DNA of 64,000 nucleotides from Allobosea psychrotolerans (lineage in GTDB: Bacteria; Pseudomonadota; Alphaproteobacteria; Rhizobiales; Beijerinckiaceae). The DNA is taken from NCBI RefSeq assembly GCF_002917105.1, contig NZ_PQFZ01000005.1, positions 301,834 to 365,833 of the forward strand, given 5' to 3'. Positions 17,105 through 25,724 of the stretch are shown in pieces. Under the pieces are notes generated by a model, which worked only from the letters and a program-made list of their open reading frames with translations, did not search any database and was not told the DNA's origin. The position numbers and the translations under genes are program-made. Positions within the stretch are counted from its first letter, which is position 1, and the number at the start of each line of letters is the position of its first letter.

Positions 17105-18715
17105 TCATGACGAGCCTGCCGCGTTGTGAGCGATCGCGGCCCGCGCCTTCGCATATCGGGCAAGGCCGATCTTGATGGCGACCAGCATGGGGGCTGCGAC
17201 CACGAACAGCAGGGCGACTGCGTTGAACGCAGTGTCGAAGGCGATCACGGTGGACTGAGCTGCCACGGCGCGGCCCAGAAGGCTCGTCGCTGCCCGGCTC
17301 GCCACTGCGGCATCCATGCCCTTCGCCGTCAACATCGCTGCCATGGCCGACAACCGCTCGCTGACGGCAGGCTTTCCCGCAGCGACATTGGCGCCGAGCA
17401 CCGCGACATTGGCGACGGTGTGGTGGTCGATCAGCGTCTGGAGAGCCGCGATCCCCATCAGGCCGCCGAGCTGGCGGCCGGTATTGAAAAGCCCGATTCC
17501 GCCGGCGAGCTTGCGCGCGTCGAGAGCGCTGAACGCGATCAGCGTGATCGAAAGGAACAGGAGGCCGAGACCCAGGCCGCGCAACAGCACTCCGGCCATC
17601 ATATCGTCCGCTCCGCTCTCGCTGGTCGAACCGGACAGCATCCACATCGCGGCCATGAGGGTCAGGATGCCGAAGGGCACGGTCGCGAATGGCGGCAGAT
17701 GGCGGAAGCGCACAAGAAGAGCGACAAGAAGGAGCGCACCGACGAAAGGCACAGCGCTCGGCAAGAGGAGGCGCCCGGCCTCGGTCGGCGTGAACGCGAG
17801 AACGGACACCGCGAACGACGGAATCAGGAATGCGCTGCCCGATAGTGCGGCGCCCGCGACGAAGCTGACGACGAAGGCGAAGGAAAAAGCATTCGGGCCG
17901 AACACGGTGAAGTCGAGCAGGCCCCGGCCCCTGGCCATCGCCTGCTGGCCGAGAAAGCCCAGCAGGGCGGCCGCGCCGATCACCGTCAGCCACAGAATGC
18001 GCGGCTCCTCGAACCAGTCCCACCGGCTGCCCTGCGTGAAGACGTAGCTGAGGCAGAAAAACGCGACCGAGATCAGCGAAAAGCCGATCCAGTCGAACGG
18101 GCTGGGCGCGCCCTTGGCGGGCATCGGGCCCTCCGCCATCAGCAGAAACCCTGCGGCCATGAGGGCCAGCGGCGCGATGCCGAAGAAGATCCAGGTCCAG
18201 GATTGCGCGTCGAGCAGCCAGCCCTGAAGCGCCGGAGCGAGTGTCCCGGGCGCAACGACGGCTCCCATCGCGAACAGCGCCTGGAGCAGAGGCTGGTGCG
18301 AGCGCGGGAAGCGCAGAAACAGGATCGCCTGGCCAGCGACGAGCAGGGTGCCGCCGGAGGCACCCTGGACGGCCCGAAGCGCGATCAGCAGGTCGAGCCG
18401 GGCCGTCATGGCGGCGATCCCGGACGCCAGGCCCATGGCCAGGGTCGCGGCGACGAGCACGCTGCGCGGGTCGAGGCGGCGCATCAGCCAGGGCGCGGTC
18501 ATGAAGCCGATGAGCTTGAGCGCGGTATATCCGACGTCGAGCCAGGCGAACTCGTCGGGAGTCGCGGAGATGTCGCCGATGATGTCGCCGCGCCCGAGCG
18601 ACAGGACGGTGCCGGCGATCGCCTCGGTCAAGGCGGCGAGCACGATGCCGGTGACGAGAAGGGCGCCGGCCGCAGTGCTGCCGCGGCCCGGCACGGCGGT
18701 GGCGGCCATGGTCAT
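17105..18715 (-). CDS. MFS efflux transporter, DHA2 family (EmrB-like)
   Basis: 536-residue inner-membrane protein with about 14 hydrophobic segments, as in the 14-helix DHA2 drug/proton antiporters. The N-terminal region contains the D-x-x-W-L-D-x-GYTALK segment common to EmrB-type exporters (EFAWLDVGYTALKLIG), and helix 5 has the GAxxAPxL-like motif (MGAVVAPGTLAPALQG). It overlaps the HlyD-type adaptor gene upstream by four bases (ATGA at 18712-18715), so the two are translationally coupled and should form a tripartite pump with an outer-membrane channel. The substrate is probably a hydrophobic toxicant. Confidence 0.85.
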   Translation of the reverse strand: MTMAATAVPGRGSTAAGALLVTGIVLAALTEAIAGTVLSLGRGDIIGDISATPDEFAWLDVGYTALKLIGFMTAPWLMRRLDPRSVLVAATLAMGLASGIAAMTARLDLLIALRAVQGASGGTLLVAGQAILFLRFPRSHQPLLQALFAMGAVVAPGTLAPALQGWLLDAQSWTWIFFGIAPLALMAAGFLLMAEGPMPAKGAPSPFDWIGFSLISVAFFCLSYVFTQGSRWDWFEEPRILWLTVIGAAALLGFLGQQAMARGRGLLDFTVFGPNAFSFAFVVSFVAGAALSGSAFLIPSFAVSVLAFTPTEAGRLLLPSAVPFVGALLLVALLVRFRHLPPFATVPFGILTLMAAMWMLSGSTSESGADDMMAGVLLRGLGLGLLFLSITLIAFSALDARKLAGGIGLFNTGRQLGGLMGIAALQTLIDHHTVANVAVLGANVAAGKPAVSERLSAMAAMLTAKGMDAAVASRAATSLLGRAVAAQSTVIAFDTAFNAVALLFVVAAPMLVAIKIGLARYAKARAAIAHNAAGSS

Positions 18716-19806
18716 GAGCGGCCTCCGGGAGCGATCTCGACACGCGCGGACAGGCCGGGCACGAGGCGGCCGGGCAAGGGAGTGCCGACGAACCGGATCT
18801 TCACCGGAACGCGCTGGACGACGCGGACGAAATTCCCCGTCGCATTGTCGGCCGGGAGCAGGCTGAAGGCGGAGCCGCTGCCGGGTGCGAAGCTGTCGAC
18901 CACGCCCTGGAGGGCCGCGCTCGGATAGCCGTCGACGGTGATGCGGACGTGCTGGCCGGGCCTGATCTGCTCGAGCTGGGTTTCCTTGAAATTCGCCACG
19001 ACCCAGACGCCGTCGACGGGAACGATGTCGAGCAGCGAGCCTCCCGGCGCGACCAGCCGGCCGATCCGGACCTGGCGGTTGCCGACGATGCCTGCGACGG
19101 GCGCGCGCACGACGGTGCTGTCGAGGTCGATCTGGGACAGATCGCGCGCTGCCCGCGCCTGCGCCACGGCGGCAATGGCGGCTTCGCGCTGCGTGGCCAG
19201 GACGGCGATGCGCTGCTGCTGCGCCTCGATCGTCGCCGAGGCCGCCGACAGATTCGCTTCGGCCCGCGAGCGCGCGGCGTCGCTTTCGTCGAGCAGGGCC
19301 TGGCTCACCGCATTGCTGCGAATGAGCTCGCGACGCCGGCCCTGCGACCGTGTCGCGAGGGTCAGCTCGGCGATCGCTGCCTGCTTCTGGGCTTCGGCCT
19401 GCCTGACCAAAGCGTGCTGGAGCCTGGTTTCGGCGTCGACATTGGTGACGCGCGCCTGCGCGGCCTCGAGGTTGGCGACGGCCTGCGCGAGCTTCGCACG
19501 ATAGTCGGCATCATCGATCCGGAACAGGATGTCGCCCGCCTGGACGGCCTGATTGTCCTCGATCTCGACCGCCGTGACATAACCGGCGATCTTCGGCGCA
19601 AGCGAGGTCAGGTCCCCGCGGAGATAGGCATTGTCGGTCGCCTCGCCACCGGAACGGGCTCTGGCCCATCCGGCGGCCCCAGCCGCCACGGCGCCCAGGC
19701 ACAGCAGCAGCCCGATCAGCTTTCTCTTGCCCGGCCGCGCTGCCGGGGCGGTGCTCCCCGGGCCTTCGCCTTTGACGGCGATGCTCTTCTCTTCCAAGGC
19801 GTCCAT
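18712..19806 (-). CDS. HlyD/EmrA-family membrane-fusion (adaptor) protein
   Basis: 364 residues. A short cytoplasmic N terminus and one membrane anchor (LIGLLLCLGAVAAGAAGWA, about 30-48) are followed by a biotinyl-lipoyl-like half (AGYVTAVEIEDNQAVQAGDILFRID), a helical hairpin with Ala/Arg/Glu/Gln (about 110-220), the second lipoyl half (VRAPVAGIVGNRQVRIGRLV) and a beta-barrel (VWVVANFKETQLEQIRPGQ), all typical of EmrA. It bridges the inner-membrane pump to an outer-membrane channel. It lies in the order NmrA-like, EmrA, EmrB, and is likely one operon. Confidence 0.87.
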   Translation of the reverse strand: MDALEEKSIAVKGEGPGSTAPAARPGKRKLIGLLLCLGAVAAGAAGWARARSGGEATDNAYLRGDLTSLAPKIAGYVTAVEIEDNQAVQAGDILFRIDDADYRAKLAQAVANLEAAQARVTNVDAETRLQHALVRQAEAQKQAAIAELTLATRSQGRRRELIRSNAVSQALLDESDAARSRAEANLSAASATIEAQQQRIAVLATQREAAIAAVAQARAARDLSQIDLDSTVVRAPVAGIVGNRQVRIGRLVAPGGSLLDIVPVDGVWVVANFKETQLEQIRPGQHVRITVDGYPSAALQGVVDSFAPGSGSAFSLLPADNATGNFVRVVQRVPVKIRFVGTPLPGRLVPGLSARVEIAPGGRS

Positions 19807-19890
19807 GGTCCCATTCCCGTTGAATGCCGATGACTGCGATCAGCGCCCGGCGACGGGGAGCCCGTCGCCGTGGCGAGCTCTCGTTGCCGA

Positions 19891-20655
19891 TCAACCTCCG
19901 GCCTGCTGCGCCCTGGACTGGCCGAGCCAGTCCTCGAAGCGGATCGCGCCGATGCGCGGATTCACGCCCGGCGTAAGCGAGCGATCGGAGAGGACGGCGC
20001 CGTAATAGCGCGCGTGGATGTCCGGAACCACCTTGCGCGCATCCTGCGTCCCTTGCAGGAAGCGCCGGACCAGCTCGTCGAGCGGCATGGCTTCGGGACC
20101 GGCGACTTCGACCGTGCCGTTGACTGGGGGAGCGAGCGCGACATCGGTGAGCGCCGCCGCCACATCGCTCGATGCGATCGGCTGGATCAGGGCCGGAGAC
20201 AGGCGAATCTCCTCGCCGACGGTGGCCGACTGGGCGATGGCGCCGACGAACTCGAAGAACTGCGTGGCGCGCAGGATGGTGTAGGGGATGCCGGACGCCT
20301 TGATCAGGTTTTCCTGGGCGACCTTCGCCCGGAAATAGCCGTTGTCGGGAAGCCGCTCGCTGCCGACGATCGAGAGGGCGACATGGTGGCGCACGCCGGC
20401 AGCCGCTTCCGCGGCGAGCAGGTTGCGGCCCGACGTCTCGAAGAAGTCGAGGACGGCCTTGTCTTCCCAGACGGGCGCGTTCGCCACATCGACGACGACG
20501 TCGGCGCCATCGAGCGCCTCTGCCAGACCCTCGCGGGTGATGGTGTTCACGCCGGTGCTCGGCGCCGCCGCAAACGCCTGATGGCCGCGCGCTCCGAGAT
20601 TCTGCACGAGCTTCGACCCGATGAGGCCGGTGCCGCCGATGACGACGATCTTCAT
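19891..20655 (-). CDS. NmrA-like NAD(P)-binding protein (atypical SDR)
   Basis: 254 residues. It starts MKIVVIGGTGLIGSKLV with the GGTGxxG dinucleotide motif of atypical SDRs; later landmarks are VVVDVANAP, LSIVGSERLP, YFRAKVAQE and TILRATQFFEF. Proteins of this type bind NAD(P) and act as small reductases or redox sensors; the substrate is unknown. The ribosome site (aggggag) lies about eight bases before ATG 20655, and the longer open frame from 20760 has no comparable signal. It is the first gene of the leftward run with the EmrAB pump, and divergent from a winged-helix regulator that may control all three. Confidence 0.8.
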   Translation of the reverse strand: MKIVVIGGTGLIGSKLVQNLGARGHQAFAAAPSTGVNTITREGLAEALDGADVVVDVANAPVWEDKAVLDFFETSGRNLLAAEAAAGVRHHVALSIVGSERLPDNGYFRAKVAQENLIKASGIPYTILRATQFFEFVGAIAQSATVGEEIRLSPALIQPIASSDVAAALTDVALAPPVNGTVEVAGPEAMPLDELVRRFLQGTQDARKVVPDIHARYYGAVLSDRSLTPGVNPRIGAIRFEDWLGQSRAQQAGG

Positions 20656-20895
20656 GGACTTTCTCCCCTTCCTTCGACCGCAACCATTGCCGTCGACATG
20701 GCGTGAGAGTGCCCGGCCGCCTGCGGGAAGTCCTTGCGGCGGGCTTGAATTGCCCTTCAAGGACGCTTGCTTTCTTGTCCAAGACCGCGCCTTGCGGCAG
20801 AAGGGCGAGCCAGGGCGCTTCTGTCAGTCTCGGACTGTTCTCGACCAACCGCCTCGGTCAGTGAAACGACGGCATTCGGCCAAGGGACGACCGAC

Positions 20896-22485
20896 GTGCA
20901 ATTCGCGTTTGGAGATTACCGGCTCGATCCCGAGCGCCGGGAGCTGACCCTGGGCGCGCAGGTCGTAACGGTCGGGCCGCAGGTCTTCGACCTGCTGCTG
21001 CATCTGATTGGGAACCGCGACCGCGTCGTCAGCAAGGACGAGCTGCTGCAGGCGGTGTGGGGCGGCCGGATCGTCTCCGAATCCACGATCACCAGCCACA
21101 TCAACGCGGTCAGGAAGGCCATCGGCGACAAGGGCGACGAGCAGCGCCTCGTCCGGACGATCGCCCGCAAGGGTTTCCGCTTCGTCGGCGAGGTCGAGCA
21201 GGCCGGGGAAGCGCGACAGCCGATCGGATCGGGCGCCCCCGAGCGGGCCGCAAGCCCGTCGACGGAACTGCGCTCAGTGCCGCTCCCGCCGGACAAGCCC
21301 GCCATCACCGTCCTGCCGTTCCAGAACCTGAGCGGCGATCCCGAACAGGAGTATTTCGCCGACGGCGTTGTGGAGGACATCATCGCCGCCCTGTCCCGCA
21401 TCCGCTGGCTGTTCGTCATCGCGCGCAATTCAAGCTTCGCCTTCAAGGGCCGTGCGGTGGATGTGAAGGAGATCGGCCGGGAGCTCGGCGTGCGCTACGT
21501 CCTGGAAGGCAGCGTCCGCAAATCCGGAAGCAAGGTGCGCATCACCGGGCAGCTCATCGATGCCGCCACCGGGACGCATCTCTGGGCGGAGCGTTTCGAG
21601 GGCCTGCTCGACGACATTTTCGAATTGCAGGACCGGATCGCCGAAAGCGTCGTCGGCGCGATCGCACCGCAGCTTGAACGCGCGGAGATCGAACGCGCCA
21701 AGCGCAAGCCGACGGAGAGCCTCGACGCCTACGACTATTACCTGCGTGGCACTGCGAAGCTGCACTCCGGCACCAGGGAGGCCATCGAGGCGGCGCTGCC
21801 GCTCTTCTACAAGGCCATCGAGCTCGATCCGGACTTCGCCTCCGCCTATGGCATGGCGGCCTGGTGCCATGTGTGGCGCAAGGTGAATGGCTGGATGGTC
21901 GATCATCCCCAGGACATCACTGAGGGCGTGCGGCTGGCGCGACTGGCGGTCGAGCTCGGCCGGGACGATGCGGTCGCCCTGACGCGGGCCGGACATGCGC
22001 TTGGCCATTTTACGGGCGATCTCGACGGCGGTATCGCGCTCATCGACAGGGCGGTGCTCCTCAATCCGAACCTCGCCCCCGCCTGGTTCCTCGGCGGCTT
22101 CCTGCGCGCCTTCAACGGCGAACCGGCTTCAGCTCTCGAGCATTTCGCGCACGCTGCCCGCCTGAGCCCGCTGGATCCCGAAATGTTCAGGGTGCAGCTC
22201 GGCATGTCGCTGGCGCATTTCGTCGCGGGAGACTTCGATTCCGCCGCGGCCTGGGCCGAGAAAGCCGCCGGGAATCTCCCCAGCCTCCTCGTCGCTGCCG
22301 CATTGATGGCCGCAAGTCACGCGCTCGCCGGGCGCCCCGACGAGGCGAGGCAGGCCATGGAACGCCTGCATGCGCTCGATCCATCCATGCGCATCGCCAA
22401 ACTCAGGGACTGGCTTCCGATCCATCGCCCGGACGACCTGGCGCGCTTCGCGGACGGGTTGCGGCTCGCCGGGCTGCTCGAGTAA
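20896..22485 (+). CDS. Winged-helix (OmpR/CadC-type) regulator with TolB-like and TPR regions
   Basis: 529 residues from GTG 20896, preceded by aaggga. Residues about 1-100 form the Trans_reg_C winged helix (FGDYRLDPERREL, QVFDLLLHLI, LLQAVWGGRIVSESTITSHI, TIARKGFRFVGEV). About 140-280 is the TolB-like segment common in this family (ITVLPFQNLSGDPEQEYFADG, VRYVLEGSVRKSG), and the rest is TPR-like repeats. No membrane span is seen, so it is cytoplasmic, unlike CadC. Divergent from the NmrA/EmrAB operon, its probable target. The frame remains open from 20767, but the homology begins at the chosen start. Confidence 0.82.
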   Translation: MQFAFGDYRLDPERRELTLGAQVVTVGPQVFDLLLHLIGNRDRVVSKDELLQAVWGGRIVSESTITSHINAVRKAIGDKGDEQRLVRTIARKGFRFVGEVEQAGEARQPIGSGAPERAASPSTELRSVPLPPDKPAITVLPFQNLSGDPEQEYFADGVVEDIIAALSRIRWLFVIARNSSFAFKGRAVDVKEIGRELGVRYVLEGSVRKSGSKVRITGQLIDAATGTHLWAERFEGLLDDIFELQDRIAESVVGAIAPQLERAEIERAKRKPTESLDAYDYYLRGTAKLHSGTREAIEAALPLFYKAIELDPDFASAYGMAAWCHVWRKVNGWMVDHPQDITEGVRLARLAVELGRDDAVALTRAGHALGHFTGDLDGGIALIDRAVLLNPNLAPAWFLGGFLRAFNGEPASALEHFAHAARLSPLDPEMFRVQLGMSLAHFVAGDFDSAAAWAEKAAGNLPSLLVAAALMAASHALAGRPDEARQAMERLHALDPSMRIAKLRDWLPIHRPDDLARFADGLRLAGLLE

Positions 22486-22583
22486 CCCGAACCCTTGCCG
22501 AGACATCGCATTTTTCGAGAGGCAGCTTGCCAGTTCCGATAGCTGCCTGCGATCGCTGCCTGCCCCCTGCCGGAGGCGAGCCG

Positions 22584-23039
22584 TCACGCCTGCGCGTGCT
22601 TGATCAGATTGTCGCGGAGCTTGACCACCGCCTTCTGCGTCCCCGCAAACTCATCGGCCTCCATGCCGGTCGCCTTGACCAAGGTCCTCTGCGCCCCCTT
22701 CTCGCGCAGGCGGCGCCCCTCCTCGGTCAGGCTGACGATGACCTGGCGCTCATCGCCGGGGTCGCGCCGGCGGCGCAGATAGCCGAGCTCCTCGAGCTTC
22801 TTGAGCATCGGCGTCAGCGTGTTCGACTCGAGGAACAGCTTCTCGCCCAGGCTCTTGACGGTCTGGTTGTCCTCCTCCCACAGCGCCACGATCGCAATCC
22901 ACTGGGTGTAGGTGAGGCCGAGCGCCTCGAGGATCGGCTTATAGGCCCGGCCATAGGCGAGGTTGGCCGAGTAGACCGCAAAGCACATGAAATCGGCGAG
23001 CTTGGGCGTTGCAGGGCCGGCAGCCTTCGATGTGGTCAT
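22584..23039 (-). CDS. ohrR: OhrR, MarR-family peroxide-sensing repressor
   Basis: 151 residues. The segment FMCFAVYSANLAYGRAYKPIL carries the conserved reactive cysteine (C19) that senses organic hydroperoxides in OhrR. The MarR winged helix follows (TVKSLGEKLFLESNTLTPMLKKLEELGYLRRRRDPGDERQ shows recognition helix and wing). Oxidation of C19 releases it from DNA. It is divergent from ohr with 148 bases between, including large palindromes that are likely its operators. Confidence 0.9.
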   Translation of the reverse strand: MTTSKAAGPATPKLADFMCFAVYSANLAYGRAYKPILEALGLTYTQWIAIVALWEEDNQTVKSLGEKLFLESNTLTPMLKKLEELGYLRRRRDPGDERQVIVSLTEEGRRLREKGAQRTLVKATGMEADEFAGTQKAVVKLRDNLIKHAQA

Positions 23040-23082
23040 GGACGTCTCCCGCTTCGGCCTGGGCCGGACAGGAGCAATATAG

Positions 23083-23171
23083 ATCGCATGCGATTAAATC
23101 GGAAGGGGGTTGACAATCCGGGATGCACCGCCCATTTGCATCGTATCCGATTGACGCGGATACGATGCAAA
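23083..23171. promoter_or_regulatory. OhrR operator candidates in the ohrR-ohr intergenic region
   Basis: Two palindromes lie between the divergent genes. One is a perfect inverted repeat with 15-base arms, TTTGCATCGTATCCG (23135-23149) and its complement (23157-23171), with a seven-base spacer, ending 17 bases before the ohr ATG. The other is ATCGCATGCGAT (23083-23094), closer to ohrR. They share the half-site-like words GCATcG and ATCGCAT. A TTGACA at 23110-23115 could be the -35 of the ohr promoter, placing the large palindrome over the -10 region, where it would block polymerase. Confidence 0.65.
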
Positions 23172-23187
23172 TCGAAAGAACACCGCC

Positions 23188-23598
23188 ATGACCACCAAGG
23201 TCCTCTATACCGCCAAGACCCACACCACCGGCGGGCGTGAAGGCGCCGCTCGCAGCTCGGACGGGCGCCTCGACATCGCCCTCTCCTCGCCCGGCTCGTC
23301 GGGCGCCGGCACCAATCCCGAGCAGCTCTTCGCCGCCGGCTGGTCCGCCTGCTTCATCGGCGCGCTCGGCCTTGCCGCCGGCGCACACAAGATCCGGCTT
23401 CCCGCCGACACCGCCGTCGATGCCGAGATCGATCTCGCCAACACCGACGGGGCCTATTTCCTGCGCGCCCGGCTTAACATCAGCCTGCCCGGCATCGCGC
23501 GCGAGACCGCCCAGTCGCTGGTCGAAGCCGCGCACCAGACCTGCCCCTATTCCAAGGCCACGCGCGGCAATATCGAGGTGGAGACCACCATCGCCTGA
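23188..23598 (+). CDS. ohr: Ohr, organic hydroperoxide reductase
   Basis: 136 residues, the normal length of Ohr. Both catalytic cysteines are present: C55 in GWSACFIGAL and C119 in HQTCPYSKATRGN. R18 (GGREG) and E46 (TNPEQLFAAG) match the supporting catalytic residues. Ohr reduces organic and lipid hydroperoxides using lipoylated proteins as electron donors in the cytoplasm. It is divergently transcribed from ohrR, whose operator overlaps its promoter. Confidence 0.95.
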   Translation: MTTKVLYTAKTHTTGGREGAARSSDGRLDIALSSPGSSGAGTNPEQLFAAGWSACFIGALGLAAGAHKIRLPADTAVDAEIDLANTDGAYFLRARLNISLPGIARETAQSLVEAAHQTCPYSKATRGNIEVETTIA

Positions 23599-23706
23599 CC
23601 CGCTGCACGGCTCCGGCGGCCGCACCGCCATCGCGACAAGGACACGCGACAAGAGTGCGGCCGCCCGGCCTTGGCTTCCACGCCACGCCGACGCAAGCCT
23701 TGCACC

Positions 23707-23868
23707 GAAACCCCGTTGGACATTCGAGCCCTCATCCTGAGGAGCCGCGTCAGCGGCGTCTCGAAGGATGCTCCAGGAGGCTCCGGAACCCGCTGGAGCA
23801 TCCTTCGAGACGCGCTCCTGCGGAGCGCTCCTCAGGATGAGGGCTCAGCGAGTTTCCAATCTAGCTTT
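23707..23868. repeat. Palindromic repeat element, copy 3 (family A)
   Basis: The same core as the copies at 3723 and 7531, from agccctcatcctgagg at 23727 to its complement ending 23845, with weaker outer ends (gaaaccccgttgga and gtttccaatctagcttt). It lies between ohr and the DipZ-like gene and extends the open frame upstream of the latter artificially. Confidence 0.85.
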
Positions 23869-23884
23869 GAGAAAGAGGGCATCG

Positions 23885-25654
23885 ATGTCCCTTTTCATCC
23901 CGGCCTATCTCGCAGGCGTGCTGACGATCCTCTCGCCCTGCATCCTCCCGGTCGTGCCGTTCGTCCTGGCGCAGGCGAACCGGTCCTTCCACCGCCAGTC
24001 CTTCCTCCATAATGCCTTGCCGATGCTGCTGGGTCTGGCTCTCGCATTCGCCGCGGTGGCGAGCCTGGCGGCGGTCGCCGGGGGCTGGGCTGTCCAGGCG
24101 AACCGCTTCGGGCGCGCCGTCGCCCTGGTCCTGCTCGCCGGCTTCGGTCTCAGCCTGGTCTTTCCAGCGCTCGCCACCCGCCTCTCCTCGCCGCTGGTGG
24201 GGGCTGGATCGCGGCTGGCGGCATGGACACAGAGAGGGCGGGCGCAGGGCGGACGGGCGGGCATGCTCTCCTCGGTCGTCCTCGGCGTGGCCACCGGACT
24301 GCTCTGGACGCCCTGCGCGGGCCCGGTGCTTGGGCTGATCCTCTCCGGCGCGGCGCTGAGCGGGCCCGGTCCGCAGACCAGCGCGCTGCTGCTCGCCTAT
24401 GGCCTCGGCGCTGCCACATCGCTCGCCGCCGCCATGCTCGCCGGGCGGCAACTTCTCGCCCGCCTGCGGCCATCGCTGCCCTGGGTCGAGCGGGCGCGCC
24501 GGCTCACTGGGGCCATGGTCATCGGCAGCGTGGCACTGCTGGCGCTCGGCCTCGACACCAGCCTGCTGCAGCGCCTCTCGGCCGAGCAGACCGCCAAGCT
24601 GGAGAACACGCTGATGACAAGCATCGCACATGTCGTTGGCAGCTTCGGGCAATCCGCCGGCGCCGCCGTCCCCGATACAGTGTCGGCTCCTCTCGCGGGC
24701 CCACTGGCTGCACTGCTCGACAGGCAAGGCTGGATCAATTCGCCGCCGCTGCGCACTGAGGCGCTGCGCGGCAAGGTCGTCGTCGTCAGTTTCTGGACCT
24801 ATTCCTGCATCAACTGCCTGCGCGCGCTGCCGCATCTGAAGGCCTGGGCGGACAGGTACAAGGATCAGGGCCTCGTCGTCATCGGCGTCCACGCGCCGGA
24901 ATTCGCCTTCGAGCGGGACCGCGACAATGTCGCCCGGGCCAGCCTGTCGCTCGGCCTGGGTTATCCGGTCGTGCTCGACAATGATTTCCGCATCTGGCGG
25001 GCTTTCGGCAATAGCGGCTGGCCGGGCATCCATATCGTCGGCAGCGACGGCCGCATCCGCCATCAGGCGACCGGCGAAGGCCGCTACGACCAGTCCGAGC
25101 AAGTCATCCGGCGCCTGCTGACCGAGGCCAATGCGACCGGCACCGCCGGCGCCAGCCAGCCGGTCGATGGCCAGGGCACCCAGAAGCAAGCGGATTGGAG
25201 CAATCTGCGTTCGCCTGAAACTTATCTCGGCCATGACAAGGCCGAGCGCTTCGCCTCGGCGGGCTCGCTCACCCCCGACGAGCCGCGCGAATACCGGCAC
25301 CCCGCCACGCTGCCGGCGAATTTCTGGAGCCTGTCGGGCAACTGGACGGTCGGCCCCGAATTCGCCGCGCTGAACCAGGCCGGAGGTGGTTTGCGCTACC
25401 GCGTCCATGCCCGCGACCTGCATCTCGTGCTGGTTCCGGGCTCGCCCGACCGCCCGGTCCGGTTTCGCGTCAGGATCGACGGCGCAGCGCCAGGAGCAAG
25501 CCACGGCTCGGACATCGACGAGCAGGGTTTTGGCACCATCCGCGACGGGCGGCTCTACCAGCTCGTGCGCCAGGCCGGCCCGGTCGCGGAGCGGACGGTC
25601 GAGATCGAGTTCCTCGACCCGGGCGTGCGCGCCTACGCCTTCACCTTCGGCTGA
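23885..25654 (+). CDS. DipZ-like fusion: CcdA/DsbD-type membrane domain plus thioredoxin domain
   Basis: 589 residues. The N-terminal CcdA-like domain (about 1-230) has six hydrophobic segments and the paired cysteines of electron carriers: C19 (LSPCILPVVPF) and C144 (LLWTPCAGPVLG). A thioredoxin/TlpA-like domain follows at about 285-420 with C308 and C311 in SCINC. The C-terminal region (about 450-589) resembles the DipZ-specific carbohydrate-binding-like domain. The protein likely moves reducing power from cytoplasmic thioredoxin to periplasmic proteins. ATG 23885 is used because the upstream open frame is repeat-derived. Confidence 0.87.
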   Translation: MSLFIPAYLAGVLTILSPCILPVVPFVLAQANRSFHRQSFLHNALPMLLGLALAFAAVASLAAVAGGWAVQANRFGRAVALVLLAGFGLSLVFPALATRLSSPLVGAGSRLAAWTQRGRAQGGRAGMLSSVVLGVATGLLWTPCAGPVLGLILSGAALSGPGPQTSALLLAYGLGAATSLAAAMLAGRQLLARLRPSLPWVERARRLTGAMVIGSVALLALGLDTSLLQRLSAEQTAKLENTLMTSIAHVVGSFGQSAGAAVPDTVSAPLAGPLAALLDRQGWINSPPLRTEALRGKVVVVSFWTYSCINCLRALPHLKAWADRYKDQGLVVIGVHAPEFAFERDRDNVARASLSLGLGYPVVLDNDFRIWRAFGNSGWPGIHIVGSDGRIRHQATGEGRYDQSEQVIRRLLTEANATGTAGASQPVDGQGTQKQADWSNLRSPETYLGHDKAERFASAGSLTPDEPREYRHPATLPANFWSLSGNWTVGPEFAALNQAGGGLRYRVHARDLHLVLVPGSPDRPVRFRVRIDGAAPGASHGSDIDEQGFGTIRDGRLYQLVRQAGPVAERTVEIEFLDPGVRAYAFTFG

Positions 25655-25724
25655 GAACGTCGCCCCGGCGCAGGCTCTCAAGACAACCGGACAATCCCAG
25701 CAAGACAATCCCAGGAGAATGACA

